Positions 49,280 through 59,653 of a DNA stretch of 64,000 bases are shown here, piece by piece; within the stretch, counting starts at the first letter, position 1, and the number at the start of each line of letters is the position of its first letter. The stretch is from NCBI RefSeq assembly GCF_022846615.1, contig NZ_AP025637.1, positions 4,241,001 through 4,305,000 on the forward strand, read 5' to 3'. Position numbers and translations under genes: made by a program. The notes below the pieces were generated by a model. It saw nothing but the letters and a program-made list of their open reading frames with translations, had not been told where the DNA came from and did not search any database. This DNA comes from Roseomonas fluvialis (GTDB lineage: Bacteria; Pseudomonadota; Alphaproteobacteria; Acetobacterales; Acetobacteraceae).

Positions 49280-50128
49280 ATGCCCTGGCGCGACCGCACC
49301 GGCGCCTTCTCGCCCTTCAAGGCCACCGTCTTCGTGGCCCTGTTCGTCCCGGCGCTGATCCTGGCGCAGTCGGCGGGGGAGAATGCGCTCGGCCCCAAGC
49401 CTTGGCAGGCCGCCACGCACGACACCGGCACCTGGGCGATCCGCCTGCTCCTGCTGTCGCTGCTGGTCACGCCCGCGCGGCAGGTGCTGCGCCAGGCCCG
49501 CATCGCCGAGGTCCGGCGCATGGTGGGGGTGGCCTGCTTCGCCTATGCGCTGCTGCATCTCGGCCTCTATGCCGGGGACAACGCCTTCGACCTCGTGAAG
49601 GTCGGCTCCGAGATCATCAAGCGCATCTACCTCACCATAGGCTTCGTGGCGCTGGCGGGACTGGCGGTTCTGGCGTCGACATCGACCGATGCGGCGTTGC
49701 GCCGGATGGGGGGCGCGGCGTGGCGGCGACTGCATTGGCTGGTCTATCCGCTGGCCGGCCTGGCGCTGGTGCACTTCACGCTGCAATCCAAGGCGGATGT
49801 GACGGAACCCATGCTGATGGCCGGGCTGTTCGCCTGGCTGATGGGGTATCGCGCCATCGCGCCGGCCGGCGGCGCGCCGGGCGTGCTGGCGTTGGTCGCG
49901 CTGGCCGTGGCGGCCGCGGGGTTCACCGCGGCGGTGGAGTTCGCCTGGTATGCGCTGGCGACCGGCATCGACCCCTGGCGCGTGCTCGCCGCCAACCTCG
50001 ATGTCACCTTCGGATTGCGCCCCGCGCTCTGGGTGGGCGTGACCGGGGCCGGCGCCGCGGTGCTGCGGTTGGTGGCGCCCGCCCTCCGGCGGCCGCGCGC
50101 AACCGCGCTGGCGGTTCGCGCCGATTGA
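49280..50128 (+). CDS. msrQ: MsrQ/YedZ-like heme-binding membrane protein
   Basis: A 282-residue inner-membrane protein of the ferric-reductase-like family. MsrQ passes electrons from quinol or flavin to the periplasmic methionine sulfoxide reductase MsrP. Matches include RRMVGVACFAYALLHLGLY with the first heme His, EIIKRIYLTIGFVALAGL, and WRRLHWLVYPLAGLALVHF with two further His residues. The ATG at 49280 follows GGAGATTGCCC. No msrP is nearby. After the MsrQ-like core, about 90 C-terminal residues add further hydrophobic segments. It is divergent from rplK. Confidence 0.75.
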   Translation: MPWRDRTGAFSPFKATVFVALFVPALILAQSAGENALGPKPWQAATHDTGTWAIRLLLLSLLVTPARQVLRQARIAEVRRMVGVACFAYALLHLGLYAGDNAFDLVKVGSEIIKRIYLTIGFVALAGLAVLASTSTDAALRRMGGAAWRRLHWLVYPLAGLALVHFTLQSKADVTEPMLMAGLFAWLMGYRAIAPAGGAPGVLALVALAVAAAGFTAAVEFAWYALATGIDPWRVLAANLDVTFGLRPALWVGVTGAGAAVLRLVAPALRRPRATALAVRAD

Positions 50129-50253
50129 CATGGCGGCGCGCGGACATCGCGCGCGGCGTGCAGTTCCGACTCCGTGACATTCCTCACTGCGAGCCGCCGG
50201 TCGAAGGCTCAACCGTTGGGCGACTACCCCCCCCAACGCAGGAGGATCCCCCG

Positions 50254-51855
50254 ATGTCCGGCCCCAGGAACGGCAGCCATGGCTACGGCCAGCGCAGCGA
50301 CGTGATTCCCCCCCGCGGCATCGCCTTCAAGGCGGGCCGCTTCGGGCGCATGGTGCCCGAACTCGCGACACCGCTCGAACCGCCGGATGCGGCGATCGTG
50401 GAACTCGGCCTCGCGATGACCGAGGGGGCCGGCGGCAAGCCTTCCGCCGACAACCCCAATATCGCGGCGGGCTTCACCTATCTCGGCCAGTTCGTGGACC
50501 ACGACATCACGCTCGACACCACGACCCTCGCCGAGGTGGCGCAGGACCCCACGGCGATCGAGAATTTCCGCACGCCGCGCTTCGACCTCGACAGCGTCTA
50601 CGGCTTCGGCCCGCGGGCGCAGCCATCCCTGTACGACCGCAACAGCACCGGGCGGGCGAAGCTGCTGCTGGGCGACAACACCGCCGCCGACGACCGTGTG
50701 AAGGCCGTGCGCGGGCACGACCTGCCGCGCAATGCGCAGGGCTTCGCTATCATCGGCGACGAACGCAACGACGAGAACCTGCTGGTCGCGCAGACCCACC
50801 TGTCCTTCCTGCGCTTCCACAACGCCATCGTGGACCAGTTGGCCGGCACGGTGCCGGACCGGGACCTGTTCGCCGCCGCCCGGCGCGCGACCGTGGACCT
50901 GTACCAGGCGATGATCCTGCGCGACTTCCTGTCTAGGCTGTGCGACGTGAACGACATCGCGGCCGCGGTCAGCCAGCGTCGCTTCTTCCGCTTCGAGCAG
51001 TTCGGCGCCTTCGGCCAGCCCTACATGCCGATCGAGTTCTCGGTCGCGGCCTATCGGCTGGGGCATTCCATGGTGCGCAACATCTACAGCCACAATCGCA
51101 TCTTCCGGCCGAACAACCCGCCCTTCCCGTCCGGCAGCTTCGACCTGCTGTTCCTGTTCACGGCGAAGTCGGGGAACATCGGCAAGCCCGCCGACGCTCC
51201 AGGCGCGGGCCCGGCGAACCGGCCGACGCTGCCCGCCGACTGGATCATCGACTGGCGCCGCTTCCTCGATTTCCAGACCACCGACACCTCCGACGGGTTC
51301 GAGTTGAACCTGACCCGCACGATCGACCCATACCTGGCAGAGGAGTTGCACCTTCTCGGCGTGCCGCCGGGCCCGCCGGCCGGGCGCGTGCCCAGTGCCG
51401 ACACCAGCCTCGCGGTGATGAACCTGCGCCGCGGCGTCAAGATGAAGCTGCCCGCCGCGCAGGACCTTGCCGCCTTCATGGGGGTCGAGGTGCTGTCGCC
51501 CGCAGCCATCGCCGCGGCCGGGCCGGACGGCGCCATCGCGAAGAAGCACGGCCTGCATGAGCGCACGCCGCTCTGGTACTACATCCTGAAGGAGGCTGAG
51601 CTCACGCAGGGTGGCGCGCGGCTGGGGCCGCTCGGCAGCCTGATCGTGGCCGAGACCTTCGTGGGGCTGCTGCAAGGCGACCCGGAGAGCATCCTCGGCC
51701 GCAACCCGTCCTGGCGCTTCGGCCAGCCGATCCCGGGGCTGGTTCTGCCCGGGGCGGACTTGTCCTTCACCTTCGCCGACCTGGTCGCGGTGGGTGCCGG
51801 CGGGCGCACGAAGGAACAGCTGAGCCCGGTGGACGACCCGACCAACATCCCGTAG
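50254..51855 (+). CDS. Animal-type heme peroxidase
   Basis: A 533-residue member of the peroxidase-cyclooxygenase superfamily. The distal His is in FTYLGQFVDHDITLD (about 73-87), the catalytic Arg and nearby Glu in GDERNDENLLVAQTHLSFLR, and the proximal His in YRLGHSMVRNIYSHN. There is no signal peptide, so the location is uncertain. GGAGG lies 10 bases before the ATG at 50254. Bacterial members are poorly characterised; a role in hydrogen-peroxide-dependent oxidation is inferred from the family. It follows the MsrQ-like gene in the same direction with a 125-base gap. Confidence 0.88.
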   Translation: MSGPRNGSHGYGQRSDVIPPRGIAFKAGRFGRMVPELATPLEPPDAAIVELGLAMTEGAGGKPSADNPNIAAGFTYLGQFVDHDITLDTTTLAEVAQDPTAIENFRTPRFDLDSVYGFGPRAQPSLYDRNSTGRAKLLLGDNTAADDRVKAVRGHDLPRNAQGFAIIGDERNDENLLVAQTHLSFLRFHNAIVDQLAGTVPDRDLFAAARRATVDLYQAMILRDFLSRLCDVNDIAAAVSQRRFFRFEQFGAFGQPYMPIEFSVAAYRLGHSMVRNIYSHNRIFRPNNPPFPSGSFDLLFLFTAKSGNIGKPADAPGAGPANRPTLPADWIIDWRRFLDFQTTDTSDGFELNLTRTIDPYLAEELHLLGVPPGPPAGRVPSADTSLAVMNLRRGVKMKLPAAQDLAAFMGVEVLSPAAIAAAGPDGAIAKKHGLHERTPLWYYILKEAELTQGGARLGPLGSLIVAETFVGLLQGDPESILGRNPSWRFGQPIPGLVLPGADLSFTFADLVAVGAGGRTKEQLSPVDDPTNIP

Positions 51856-51923
51856 CCAGGCGGCGTGACGCCGGTGCCGCGGCAGGCCATGCTGCGGTGC
51901 CGGCCCCTGCAGGAGGACCCCTG

Positions 51924-52145
51924 ATGTCTGAGACGGTGCGCCCCCTGATGCTGGACCTGGTCGCGCATGTGGCTGACGGCCCCCGCCCCTATGCCGAGGT
52001 CATGGATGCCTGGCGGACAAACTGCCCGCGCCTGACCGTGTGGGAGGATGCCGTGGATGCGGGTTTGGTGTCGTTGCGCGACGGCTTCGTGTCGGCCACC
52101 CCCGCTGGTGTGGCAGCGCTAAGGTCCCGGCGGGGTCCGGGGTAG
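51924..52145 (+). CDS. Small conserved-looking protein of unknown function
   Basis: A 73-residue product with AGGAGGACCCCTG before the ATG, a strong ribosome site. The sequence (RPYAEVMDAWRTNCPRLTVW, EDAVDAGLVSLRDGFVSATP) looks like a single winged-helix-type unit with a final turn and AGVAAL helix. I do not recognise it beyond that. It follows the heme peroxidase by 68 bases and its stop codon lies inside a hairpin stem. Confidence 0.6.
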   Translation: MSETVRPLMLDLVAHVADGPRPYAEVMDAWRTNCPRLTVWEDAVDAGLVSLRDGFVSATPAGVAALRSRRGPG

Positions 52146-52185
52146 TGCTGCTACCCCGGCGGGGGTCCGGGGGCAGCGCCCCCGG
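52137..52185. terminator. Two hairpins between convergent genes (small ORF and nusG)
   Basis: The first is a perfect 9-bp stem CCGGGGTAG/CTACCCCGG with a 5-base loop (52137-52159), containing the stop codon of the plus-strand gene. The second is a perfect 8-bp stem CCGGGGGC/GCCCCCGG with a 3-base loop (52167-52185). They sit just past the ends of both genes and could stop transcription from either side. No T-runs. Confidence 0.6.
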
Positions 52186-52191
52186 GTGCGT

Positions 52192-52728
52192 TCAGAGCTT
52201 CTCGACCTGCCCGTATTCGAGGTCGACCGGCGTGGATCGCCCGAAGATCGAGACGGACACCTTCACGCGCCCCTTCTCCTCGTCGACTTCCTCGACCACG
52301 CCGTTGAACGACGTGAAGGGGCCGTCGGCGACGCGGATCTGTTCGCCCACCTCGAACAGGATGGCGGGCTTGCGCGGCTTCTCGACCCCTTCCTGCACCT
52401 GCTTGAGCAGGCGTTCGGCCTCGGATGCCGGAACCGGCTGGGGCTTGTTGCGCGCACCCAGGAAGCCGGTGACCTTCGGCGTGTCCTTGACCAGGTGCCA
52501 GGCGTCGTCGGTCATTTCCATCTTCACCAGCACGTAGCCGGGGAAGTACTTGCGGTCGGTGTCGACCTTCTGGCCGCGGCGGACCTCGGTGATCTGCTCG
52601 GTCGGCACCAGCACGTCGTCGAACTTGTCGGCCAGGCCCTTCTGGGCGGCCTGCTGCTTGATCTGCTCGGCGATCTTCTTCTCGAAGCCCGAGTAGACAT
52701 GGACAACGTACCACTTCTTGTCGGCCAC
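52192..52728 (-). CDS. nusG: Transcription elongation/termination factor NusG
   Basis: NusG (178 residues) links RNA polymerase to Rho or to the ribosome. The NGN domain starts KKWYVVHVYSGFEKK and has FPGYVLVKMEMTDDAWHLVK. The C-terminal KOW domain has GEQIRVADGPFTSFNGVVEE. The start is GTG at 52728. It is 156 bases after secE; downstream, convergent genes break the usual link to rplK. Confidence 0.96.
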   Translation of the reverse strand: MADKKWYVVHVYSGFEKKIAEQIKQQAAQKGLADKFDDVLVPTEQITEVRRGQKVDTDRKYFPGYVLVKMEMTDDAWHLVKDTPKVTGFLGARNKPQPVPASEAERLLKQVQEGVEKPRKPAILFEVGEQIRVADGPFTSFNGVVEEVDEEKGRVKVSVSIFGRSTPVDLEYGQVEKL

Positions 52729-52884
52729 GGTGCCGTTCCTCTCATTTCCACGGCGGCAGATGCGAGAGCATCAGCCGCCCCTCAGACGCCGGGCGCCGCG
52801 CATCCGCGCGGCTTGGCTTCGCCGGACCACCGGCGGGCCGCATTCGCGGCCTCGGCAATCGGTGAAGAACCGATGCCGCAGATA

Positions 52885-53079
52885 CTAGCCGATTCCGAAC
52901 ACGAATCGCATGGCCAGCTGGATCAGCTGGTCCACCACCAGGAAGAAGACCGCGGCCAGCGCCGAGAGCGCCAGCACCAGACCGGTGGTGACGAGCGTTT
53001 CCTTGCGCGAAGGCCAGGTGACCCTGGAGACCTCCTGGCGGACTTCCCGGACGAACTGCGCCGGATCGAGCTTGGCCAA
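52885..53079 (-). CDS. secE: Protein translocase subunit SecE
   Basis: SecE (64 residues, short single-helix form) clamps SecY. AKLDPAQFVREVRQEVSRVT then WPSRKETLVTT is the family signature, followed by one membrane helix. I choose the TTG at 53079 because GAGGG lies 8 bases upstream and it gives the usual length; the longer frame upstream is Pro/Gly-rich and overlaps the spacer to tRNA-Trp. Confidence 0.88.
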   Translation of the reverse strand: MAKLDPAQFVREVRQEVSRVTWPSRKETLVTTGLVLALSALAAVFFLVVDQLIQLAMRFVFGIG

Positions 53080-53157
53080 CTGCGATACCCTCTGGAATGG
53101 CGGCGGGCGACGGACCCCGCCGGACCCGCCACCAATATGGTGCCCACCGGCGCGCCG

Positions 53158-53234
53158 TGGCAGGGGCGGAGGGTCTCGAACCCCCAACCTCCGGTTTTGG
53201 AGACCGGCGCTCTAGCCAATTGAGCTACGCCCCT
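53158..53234 (-). tRNA. tRNA-Trp (anticodon CCA)
   Basis: A 77-nt minus-strand tRNA with acceptor AGGGGCG/CGCCCCT, anticodon loop CTCCAAA (CCA), T-loop TTCGAGA and encoded 3' CCA (53158-53160). It lies just upstream of secE-nusG, a common bacterial arrangement. Confidence 0.95.
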
Positions 53235-53261
53235 CGACGCGCGTGCGGCAGAGGGGCCGTC

Positions 53262-53289
53262 CTATAATGCGGCGGCCGGAGCCTGTCGA
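53262..53289 (-). promoter_or_regulatory. Predicted promoter of tRNA-Trp-secE-nusG
   Basis: On the minus strand TCGACA (53284-53289) and TTATAG (53262-53267) are 16 bases apart. The -10 is about 28 bases before the tRNA 5' end. It probably serves tRNA-Trp and, by read-through, secE and nusG. Confidence 0.6.
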
Positions 53290-53363
53290 GGCTTGCCGGA
53301 CGGCGCAACCGCACAGGCCCGGCCCGCGTTACCGCAGGCGCAACAGACGCCGCCGGAGCGTGC

Positions 53364-54410
53364 ATGACCTTGGATCGCATCCGCCTTCTGGCCATCGACA
53401 CGGTCAAGGGCTTCTTCGCCGACGAATGCCTCAGCCGCGCGGCGTCGATTGCGTATTTCACGCTATTCTCGCTCGGCCCGCTGCTGATCGTGGCGATGGC
53501 GATCGCCGGGCTCGCCTTCGGCGAGGACGCCGCGCGCGGCGCGGTCCAGTCCCAGCTGCAAGGGCTGTTCGGCGCCGATGCCGCCCGCACGATCGAGGCC
53601 GCCATCGCCAACGCGGGGAATATCGGGGCGGGCACGCTGGCCGGCATGATCGGCATCGGGATGCTGCTGCTGACCGCAAGCGGCACCTTCGGCGAATTGC
53701 AGGCAGCCCTGAACGCCATCTGGAAGACCGCGACGCCGCCCGAGGTGTCGATCTCGCGCCTGCTGCGCGCCAAGGCTGCGGCGATCGGGCTGGTCGCGGC
53801 GACCGGCTTCCTGCTGTTGACCTCGCTGATCGCCAGCACCGCCATCGCCGTGCTGGGTGGGTGGATCGGCGCGCTGCTGCCGGGCACCGAGGTCATGCTG
53901 CGGGTGGTCAATATCGTGGTGTCGCTGGCGATGATCACCGCGCTGTTCGCGGCCATCTACCGCGTGCTGCCGGACCGGCGGATCGCGTGGCGGGATGTGG
54001 GCGTCGGCGCCTTCGTGACCGCCGTGCTGTTCACCATCGGCAAGTCGGCGATCGGCGCCTATGTGGGCGGCGGGGGCATCGCGAGCGCCTACGGGGCGGC
54101 GGGCGCGCTCGCGGCGGTGCTGGTGTGGATCTATTACTCCGCGGTGATCTTCCTGCTCGGGGCGCAGTTCACCCGCGCCTGGGCCGGGCTGGAAGGGTCG
54201 CAGCAGGCCGCGCCGGTGCCCGCGCAGGCCCGCCTGGCGCCGCAGGGCATGACGGCGCGGCTGGTTGCCGCGGTCGACCAGGTGGCCCCCGCGCGGCCTG
54301 TGCGGCAGGCGCGCCTGTTGCGCCCCGCGGCAGCACCTGCCTGGACTACGGTGATTCCCGCGCTGGCGGCGGCGACCATCGCTTGCGTCATCCGCGACCG
54401 GCGACGCTGA
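53364..54410 (+). CDS. YihY/BrkB-family membrane protein
   Basis: A 348-residue inner-membrane protein with about six hydrophobic segments. [20 protein letters not shown] (about 25-44), [56 protein letters not shown] and [11 protein letters not shown] match the YihY/BrkB family. Function is unknown in the family despite the old ribonuclease BN name. It lies between the second tuf and tRNA-Trp on the opposite strand, breaking up an otherwise co-directional group. Confidence 0.88.
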   Translation: MTLDRIRLLAIDTVKGFFADECLSRAASIAYFTLFSLGPLLIVAMAIAGLAFGEDAARGAVQSQLQGLFGADAARTIEAAIANAGNIGAGTLAGMIGIGMLLLTASGTFGELQAALNAIWKTATPPEVSISRLLRAKAAAIGLVAATGFLLLTSLIASTAIAVLGGWIGALLPGTEVMLRVVNIVVSLAMITALFAAIYRVLPDRRIAWRDVGVGAFVTAVLFTIGKSAIGAYVGGGGIASAYGAAGALAAVLVWIYYSAVIFLLGAQFTRAWAGLEGSQQAAPVPAQARLAPQGMTARLVAAVDQVAPARPVRQARLLRPAAAPAWTTVIPALAAATIACVIRDRRR

Positions 54411-54418
54411 AACGCAAA

Positions 54419-54448
54419 GGGCGGCGCCCGGTTCCCCGGACGCCGCCC
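54419..54448. terminator. Hairpin between the YihY gene and tuf copy 2
   Basis: An 8-bp stem GGGCGGCG/CGCCGCCC with a 14-base interior that can pair further. It lies between two converging gene ends and could act on both. Confidence 0.55.
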
Positions 54449-54455
54449 CTGCAAG

Positions 54456-55659
<1,204 letters not shown>

Positions 55660-55774
55660 GGTGTCCCGCGTCCTCGTGTCCGAACGGTGTCTGCCAAACT
55701 GAGGGGCGCCGCCGCGCGGACGGAACCCGGAAATCCTGTGCCCCGGGGCGGGGCGGAAAAGACCCGCGCTTCGC

Positions 55775-55848
55775 TGGAGCGGGTGACGGGAATCGAACCC
55801 GCACAACCAGCTTGGAAGGCTGGGGCTCTACCATTGAGCTACACCCGC
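55775..55848 (-). tRNA. tRNA-Gly (anticodon TCC)
   Basis: A 74-nt minus-strand tRNA with acceptor GCGGGTG/CACCCGC, anticodon loop CTTCCAA (TCC), T-loop TTCGATT and encoded CCA (55775-55777). It lies 65 bases after tRNA-Tyr and upstream of tuf. Confidence 0.95.
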
Positions 55849-55913
55849 GCCGCGAGGCGCAGACCCAAAGTCCCTGCTCCTGCACCGGTATATGGAGATC
55901 CCGGCAGGCGGTA

Positions 55914-55996
55914 TGGAGGGGGTTGGATTCGAACCAACGTAGGCGCAAGCCAACGGATTTACAGTCCGTCCCCTTTAGCCACTCGGGCACCCCTCC
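55914..55996 (-). tRNA. tRNA-Tyr (anticodon GTA)
   Basis: An 83-nt class II tRNA on the minus strand, with acceptor GGAGGGG/CCCCTCC, anticodon loop CTGTAAA (GTA), a long variable arm and T-loop TTCGAAT. The bases after the discriminator are TAC, so CCA is not encoded, unlike the other three tRNAs in the window. Confidence 0.95.
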
Positions 55997-56035
55997 GCAG
56001 CCGCATGACCCCTTCGGGCCGGCGGGAGCGCGCGG

Positions 56036-56064
56036 GGTTAACCGCATGGGACGCGCGCTGTCAA
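56036..56064 (-). promoter_or_regulatory. Predicted promoter of tRNA-Tyr-tRNA-Gly-tuf
   Basis: On the minus strand a consensus TTGACA (56059-56064) is followed after 17 bases by TTAACC (56036-56041). The -10 is 40 bases before the tRNA-Tyr 5' end. Confidence 0.6.
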
Positions 56065-56108
56065 CGATCGGCGCGGCGGCGGACCCTACCGCGGCGCCCG
56101 CCGCGTCG

Positions 56109-58205
56109 TCACGCCAGCATGCGCAGGCCCGGCTCGCGGTCCCACTGCCGCCCGGCGGCCAGGCGGATGAACGCGTCGTCGGCCTCGTCGATCGCGACGA
56201 TGCGCTCGTCGTCGCGGACATTCGCCTTGTCCAGCAGCGGGCGCGCCGCCGCCGTGAAGCCGATCGCCTTCAGGTGGGCGAAGGCGGCCGCGACGAAGTC
56301 GACCGCCGCGGCCTCGGCCAGCAGCGCTTCCACGCCCTTGGCCGAGACGACCAGCGCCACCGCATCGAACAGCACCGACGGGGTCCCCGCGAGCTGCCCA
56401 TCGGCCTTCAGCAGCCTGTTGCCCTTGAGCTTCACGCCGCCGATCCGCGGCGCGACGATCTTCACCGTGGCCCCCGCCGCCTTGGCGGCTGCCACCACGG
56501 CATCCACCACCGCGCCATCCGCGCCGTCGGTCACCAGCACGCCGATCGCGCGGCCCTCCAGCGTCTCGGGATACTTCCCGATGATCCGCAGCGCGGCCGA
56601 CGGTTCCATGTCGCGCACCGGCGCGGCGGTCGGGTTCGCCTCGGGCAGCGGGGCATTCAAGCCATCGGCGACACGCGCGGCCAGCGCCGGATCCACATTG
56701 ACCAGGTTCGCCAGCACGCGGGTGCGGACATGCTCCAGCGTGACCTTCGACAATTCGAACACCAGGGCGCTCGCCAGATGGGCCTGTTCGACCGCCGACT
56801 GGGACCGGAAGAACAGTCGCGCCTGACTGTAGTGGTCGGCGAAGCTTTCCGGCCGAAGGCGCTGCTTGGGACCCTCCATTGGCTGGCGGTAGCTGCGGAA
56901 GCCGCTCTTGGGGTCCTCGCGCGGGCCGCCATTCTCGTCCGCTTCCGCGAGGCTGTTGGGTTCGTAGTTCGCCCGGCCATGGAACACCTGGGTCTGCATC
57001 TGGCCGTCGCGCTGGAAGTTCTGGAACGGGCAGCCCTTGGCGCGGTTGATCGGGATCTGGTGGAAGTTCACCGTGCCCAGCCGGGACAGCTGGGTGTCCT
57101 GGTAGGAGAACAGCCGCCCCTGCAGCAGCGGGTCCTCCGACACGTCGATGCCTGGCGGCATGTTGGTCGGCAGGAAGGCGACCTGCTCGGTCTCAGCGAA
57201 GAAATTGTCCGGGTTGCGGTCGAGCACCATGCGCCCGATGACGCGCAGCGGGTGCACCTCCTCCGGGATCAGCTTGGTGGCATCGAGGATGTCGAAGGGC
57301 AGCGCATCGGCCTCGGCCTGGGTCAGCAGCTGCACGGCGAAGTCCCATTCCGGGAAATCACCGGCGGCGATGGCTTCGTACAGGTCGCGGCGATGGTAGT
57401 CGGGATCGGCGCCGGCAATCTTCACGGCCTCGTCCCAGCAGGTCGACTGGGTGCCGAGCTTCGGTCGCCAGTGGAACTTCACGAAGGTGGCCTCGCCCGC
57501 CGCGTCGACCAGGCGGAACGTGTTAACGCCGAAGCCCTCGATCATGCGCAGCGATCGCGGGATTGTGCGGTCCGACATGGCCCACATGACCATGTGGGTC
57601 GATTCCGGCATCAGGCCGATGAAGTCCCAGAAGGTGTCGTGCGCGCTGGCCGCCTGCGGATAGCCGCGGTCGGCCTCCATCTTCACGGCATGGATCAGGT
57701 CGGGGAACTTGATCGCGTCCTGGATGAAGAAGACCGGGATGTTGTTGCCGACCAGGTCCCAATTGCCCTCGGCGGTGTAGAACTTCACCGCGAAGCCGCG
57801 CACGTCGCGCGGCGTATCGACCGAACCGGCGCCGCCGGCGACGGTCGAAAAGCGCACGAAGACCTCCGTCCGCTTACCGGTTTCGGTCAGGATGCGCGCG
57901 GTGGTGACGTCGGCCAGGCTGTCGGTCAGTTCGAAATAGCCATGCGCGGCGGACCCTCGGGCATGCACGATGCGCTCGGGGATGCGTTCGTGGTCGAAGT
58001 GCTGGATCTTCTCGCGCAGCACGAAGTCCTCGAGCAGGGTCGGGCCGCGGGCACCGGCCTTCAGCGAGTTCTGGTTGTCGCTGACCGGCACGCCGTGATT
58101 GGTGGTGATACGCGCGTCGGGCGTGCCGGCGGTCTGGTGCAGCACCCCGTCGGGGTGCGTTGCCTTGAAGCCCTGGGCGCGACCCCGTCCGTCAGACTTG
58201 GCCAT
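56109..58205 (-). CDS. katE: Large-subunit catalase HPII (KatE)
   Basis: A 698-residue clade-2 monofunctional catalase that converts hydrogen peroxide to water and oxygen. The distal His is in [19 protein letters not shown], the Asn in [19 protein letters not shown], and the proximal heme Tyr in [14 protein letters not shown]. The C-terminal flavodoxin-like domain (about 545-698, starting [15 protein letters not shown]) marks the large type. The ATG at 58205 follows GGAGGCAGGAAACC. It is divergent from rlmB. Confidence 0.95.
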   Translation of the reverse strand: MAKSDGRGRAQGFKATHPDGVLHQTAGTPDARITTNHGVPVSDNQNSLKAGARGPTLLEDFVLREKIQHFDHERIPERIVHARGSAAHGYFELTDSLADVTTARILTETGKRTEVFVRFSTVAGGAGSVDTPRDVRGFAVKFYTAEGNWDLVGNNIPVFFIQDAIKFPDLIHAVKMEADRGYPQAASAHDTFWDFIGLMPESTHMVMWAMSDRTIPRSLRMIEGFGVNTFRLVDAAGEATFVKFHWRPKLGTQSTCWDEAVKIAGADPDYHRRDLYEAIAAGDFPEWDFAVQLLTQAEADALPFDILDATKLIPEEVHPLRVIGRMVLDRNPDNFFAETEQVAFLPTNMPPGIDVSEDPLLQGRLFSYQDTQLSRLGTVNFHQIPINRAKGCPFQNFQRDGQMQTQVFHGRANYEPNSLAEADENGGPREDPKSGFRSYRQPMEGPKQRLRPESFADHYSQARLFFRSQSAVEQAHLASALVFELSKVTLEHVRTRVLANLVNVDPALAARVADGLNAPLPEANPTAAPVRDMEPSAALRIIGKYPETLEGRAIGVLVTDGADGAVVDAVVAAAKAAGATVKIVAPRIGGVKLKGNRLLKADGQLAGTPSVLFDAVALVVSAKGVEALLAEAAAVDFVAAAFAHLKAIGFTAAARPLLDKANVRDDERIVAIDEADDAFIRLAAGRQWDREPGLRMLA

Positions 58206-58314
58206 GGTTTCCTGCCTCCGCGTGCGGGGATTGTGAGGACCATGAACGTCCCGCCCGGGGGCGAGTTGCGCTGCGAAGGCTGGACAAAGGCGTCGCGAAA
58301 CGCTGGATGGGGCC

Positions 58315-59637
58315 ATGCCACGCCCCCCGAGGCGGCCGGAAGGCCGCACCCCCACCCGCCCCACGGGCGCCCAGCGCCCGACCGGCCGCAAGCCCCGCCG
58401 CGACGATGCCGACCTGCCGCCGGCCAGCCGCGGTGCTTCGGCAGCCGCCACCCGTGGCGAGGCCGGAAAGCCTGAACGCCCGCCGCGGCGCGGGCGGGAG
58501 GGTGGGCCGAAGGCGGTGTATCGCCCCGACCCGGGCGGACCGCCGCGCGCGCCGCGCGAGGACGAGCCGCGCGCCGCGCGAGGCGACAAGCCCCGGGCTG
58601 CCCGAGGCGCAAATCCCGGCGCCGCCCGCGGCGACAAGCCATATGCGGCTCGGGGGGAGTCACCGCGCGGCGCACGCGGCGGCGCATCCCTGCCCGGCCG
58701 CGGCGACAAGCCCCGCGGTTCGCGCAGCGAAGGGTTTCGCGACGACGCCCCCCGCGCGCGGCGCGGCGACGACTTCGGCGCATCGCGAGACGATGCGTTC
58801 CGCGCGCCACGCGGCGATGCAGCGCGCACCGCCCGCGGCAGGCCCGCGCGCGTCCAGGCCGAGCCCCCCGCCGCCGCGATCGACGACACCCCGCCCCCGC
58901 CGCGCCCCGGCGCCGGCGCGGGCTCCGGCGCCTATTGGATCTACGGCCACCACGCCGTGCTCGCCGCGCTGTCCAACCCGCGTCGCAAGCCACGCCGGCT
59001 GCTGACCACCACCGATGCCGAGCTCACGCTGCGCGACGCCTATGACGGCCGCTGGCGCGTCACCCCCGAACGCGCCGACCGCGCCCGCTTCGCCACCTTC
59101 CTGACCGAGGACGCGGTCCACCAGGGCATTGCGCTGCTGGCGGAACCGCTGGAACCCGTGCAGCTCGAGGACGCGATCGCAGCCGCCGATGGCCCGGTCC
59201 TGCTGCTCGACCAGGTGACCGACCCGCGCAACGTCGGCGCCGCGCTGCGCGCCGCCGCCGCCTTCGGCGCCGCCTGCGTGGTACTGCAGGACCGCCACGC
59301 ACCGCACGAGACAGGCACGCTCGCCCGCGCCGCCTCCGGCGCGCTCGACATCGTGCCGGTGGTGCGGGAAGTGAACCTCTCGCGCGCCATCGCCGCCCTG
59401 CAGCGCGCCGGCTTCTGGGTGCTGGGCCTGGCCGGCGAAGGCAAGCGCACGCTGGCCGAGGCCGCCCCGCGCGACCGCCGCGTCGCCCTGGTCATGGGCG
59501 CCGAGGAAGCCGGCCTGCGCCGCCTGCAACGCGAAACCGTCGACGAACTGGTGCGCCTGCCCATGGCCGAGGGCGTCGAAAGCCTGAACGTCGCCTCAGC
59601 CGCGGCGGTGGCGCTGTACGAGATCGTACGGCGCTGA
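58315..59637 (+). CDS. rlmB: TrmH-family 23S rRNA 2'-O-methyltransferase with long disordered N-terminus
   Basis: RlmB-type SpoU methyltransferase (440 residues). The enzyme part starts near residue 203 (YWIYGHHAVLAALSNPRRK). Motif 1 is LDQVTDPRNVGAALRAAAAF, motif 2 LVMGAEEAGLRR, and motif 3 LPMAEGVESLNVASAAAVAL. About 200 N-terminal residues are Arg/Gly/Asp/Pro/Ala-rich with recurring RGDKPRAARG and ARGDKPYAARG-like units, presumably disordered and RNA-binding. E. coli RlmB is only 243 residues. The ATG at 58315 gives the full extension; a shorter protein starting nearer the catalytic part is possible. Confidence 0.88.
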   Translation: MPRPPRRPEGRTPTRPTGAQRPTGRKPRRDDADLPPASRGASAAATRGEAGKPERPPRRGREGGPKAVYRPDPGGPPRAPREDEPRAARGDKPRAARGANPGAARGDKPYAARGESPRGARGGASLPGRGDKPRGSRSEGFRDDAPRARRGDDFGASRDDAFRAPRGDAARTARGRPARVQAEPPAAAIDDTPPPPRPGAGAGSGAYWIYGHHAVLAALSNPRRKPRRLLTTTDAELTLRDAYDGRWRVTPERADRARFATFLTEDAVHQGIALLAEPLEPVQLEDAIAAADGPVLLLDQVTDPRNVGAALRAAAAFGAACVVLQDRHAPHETGTLARAASGALDIVPVVREVNLSRAIAALQRAGFWVLGLAGEGKRTLAEAAPRDRRVALVMGAEEAGLRRLQRETVDELVRLPMAEGVESLNVASAAAVALYEIVRR

Positions 59638-59653
59638 AGGGGTGAACGCGCGC

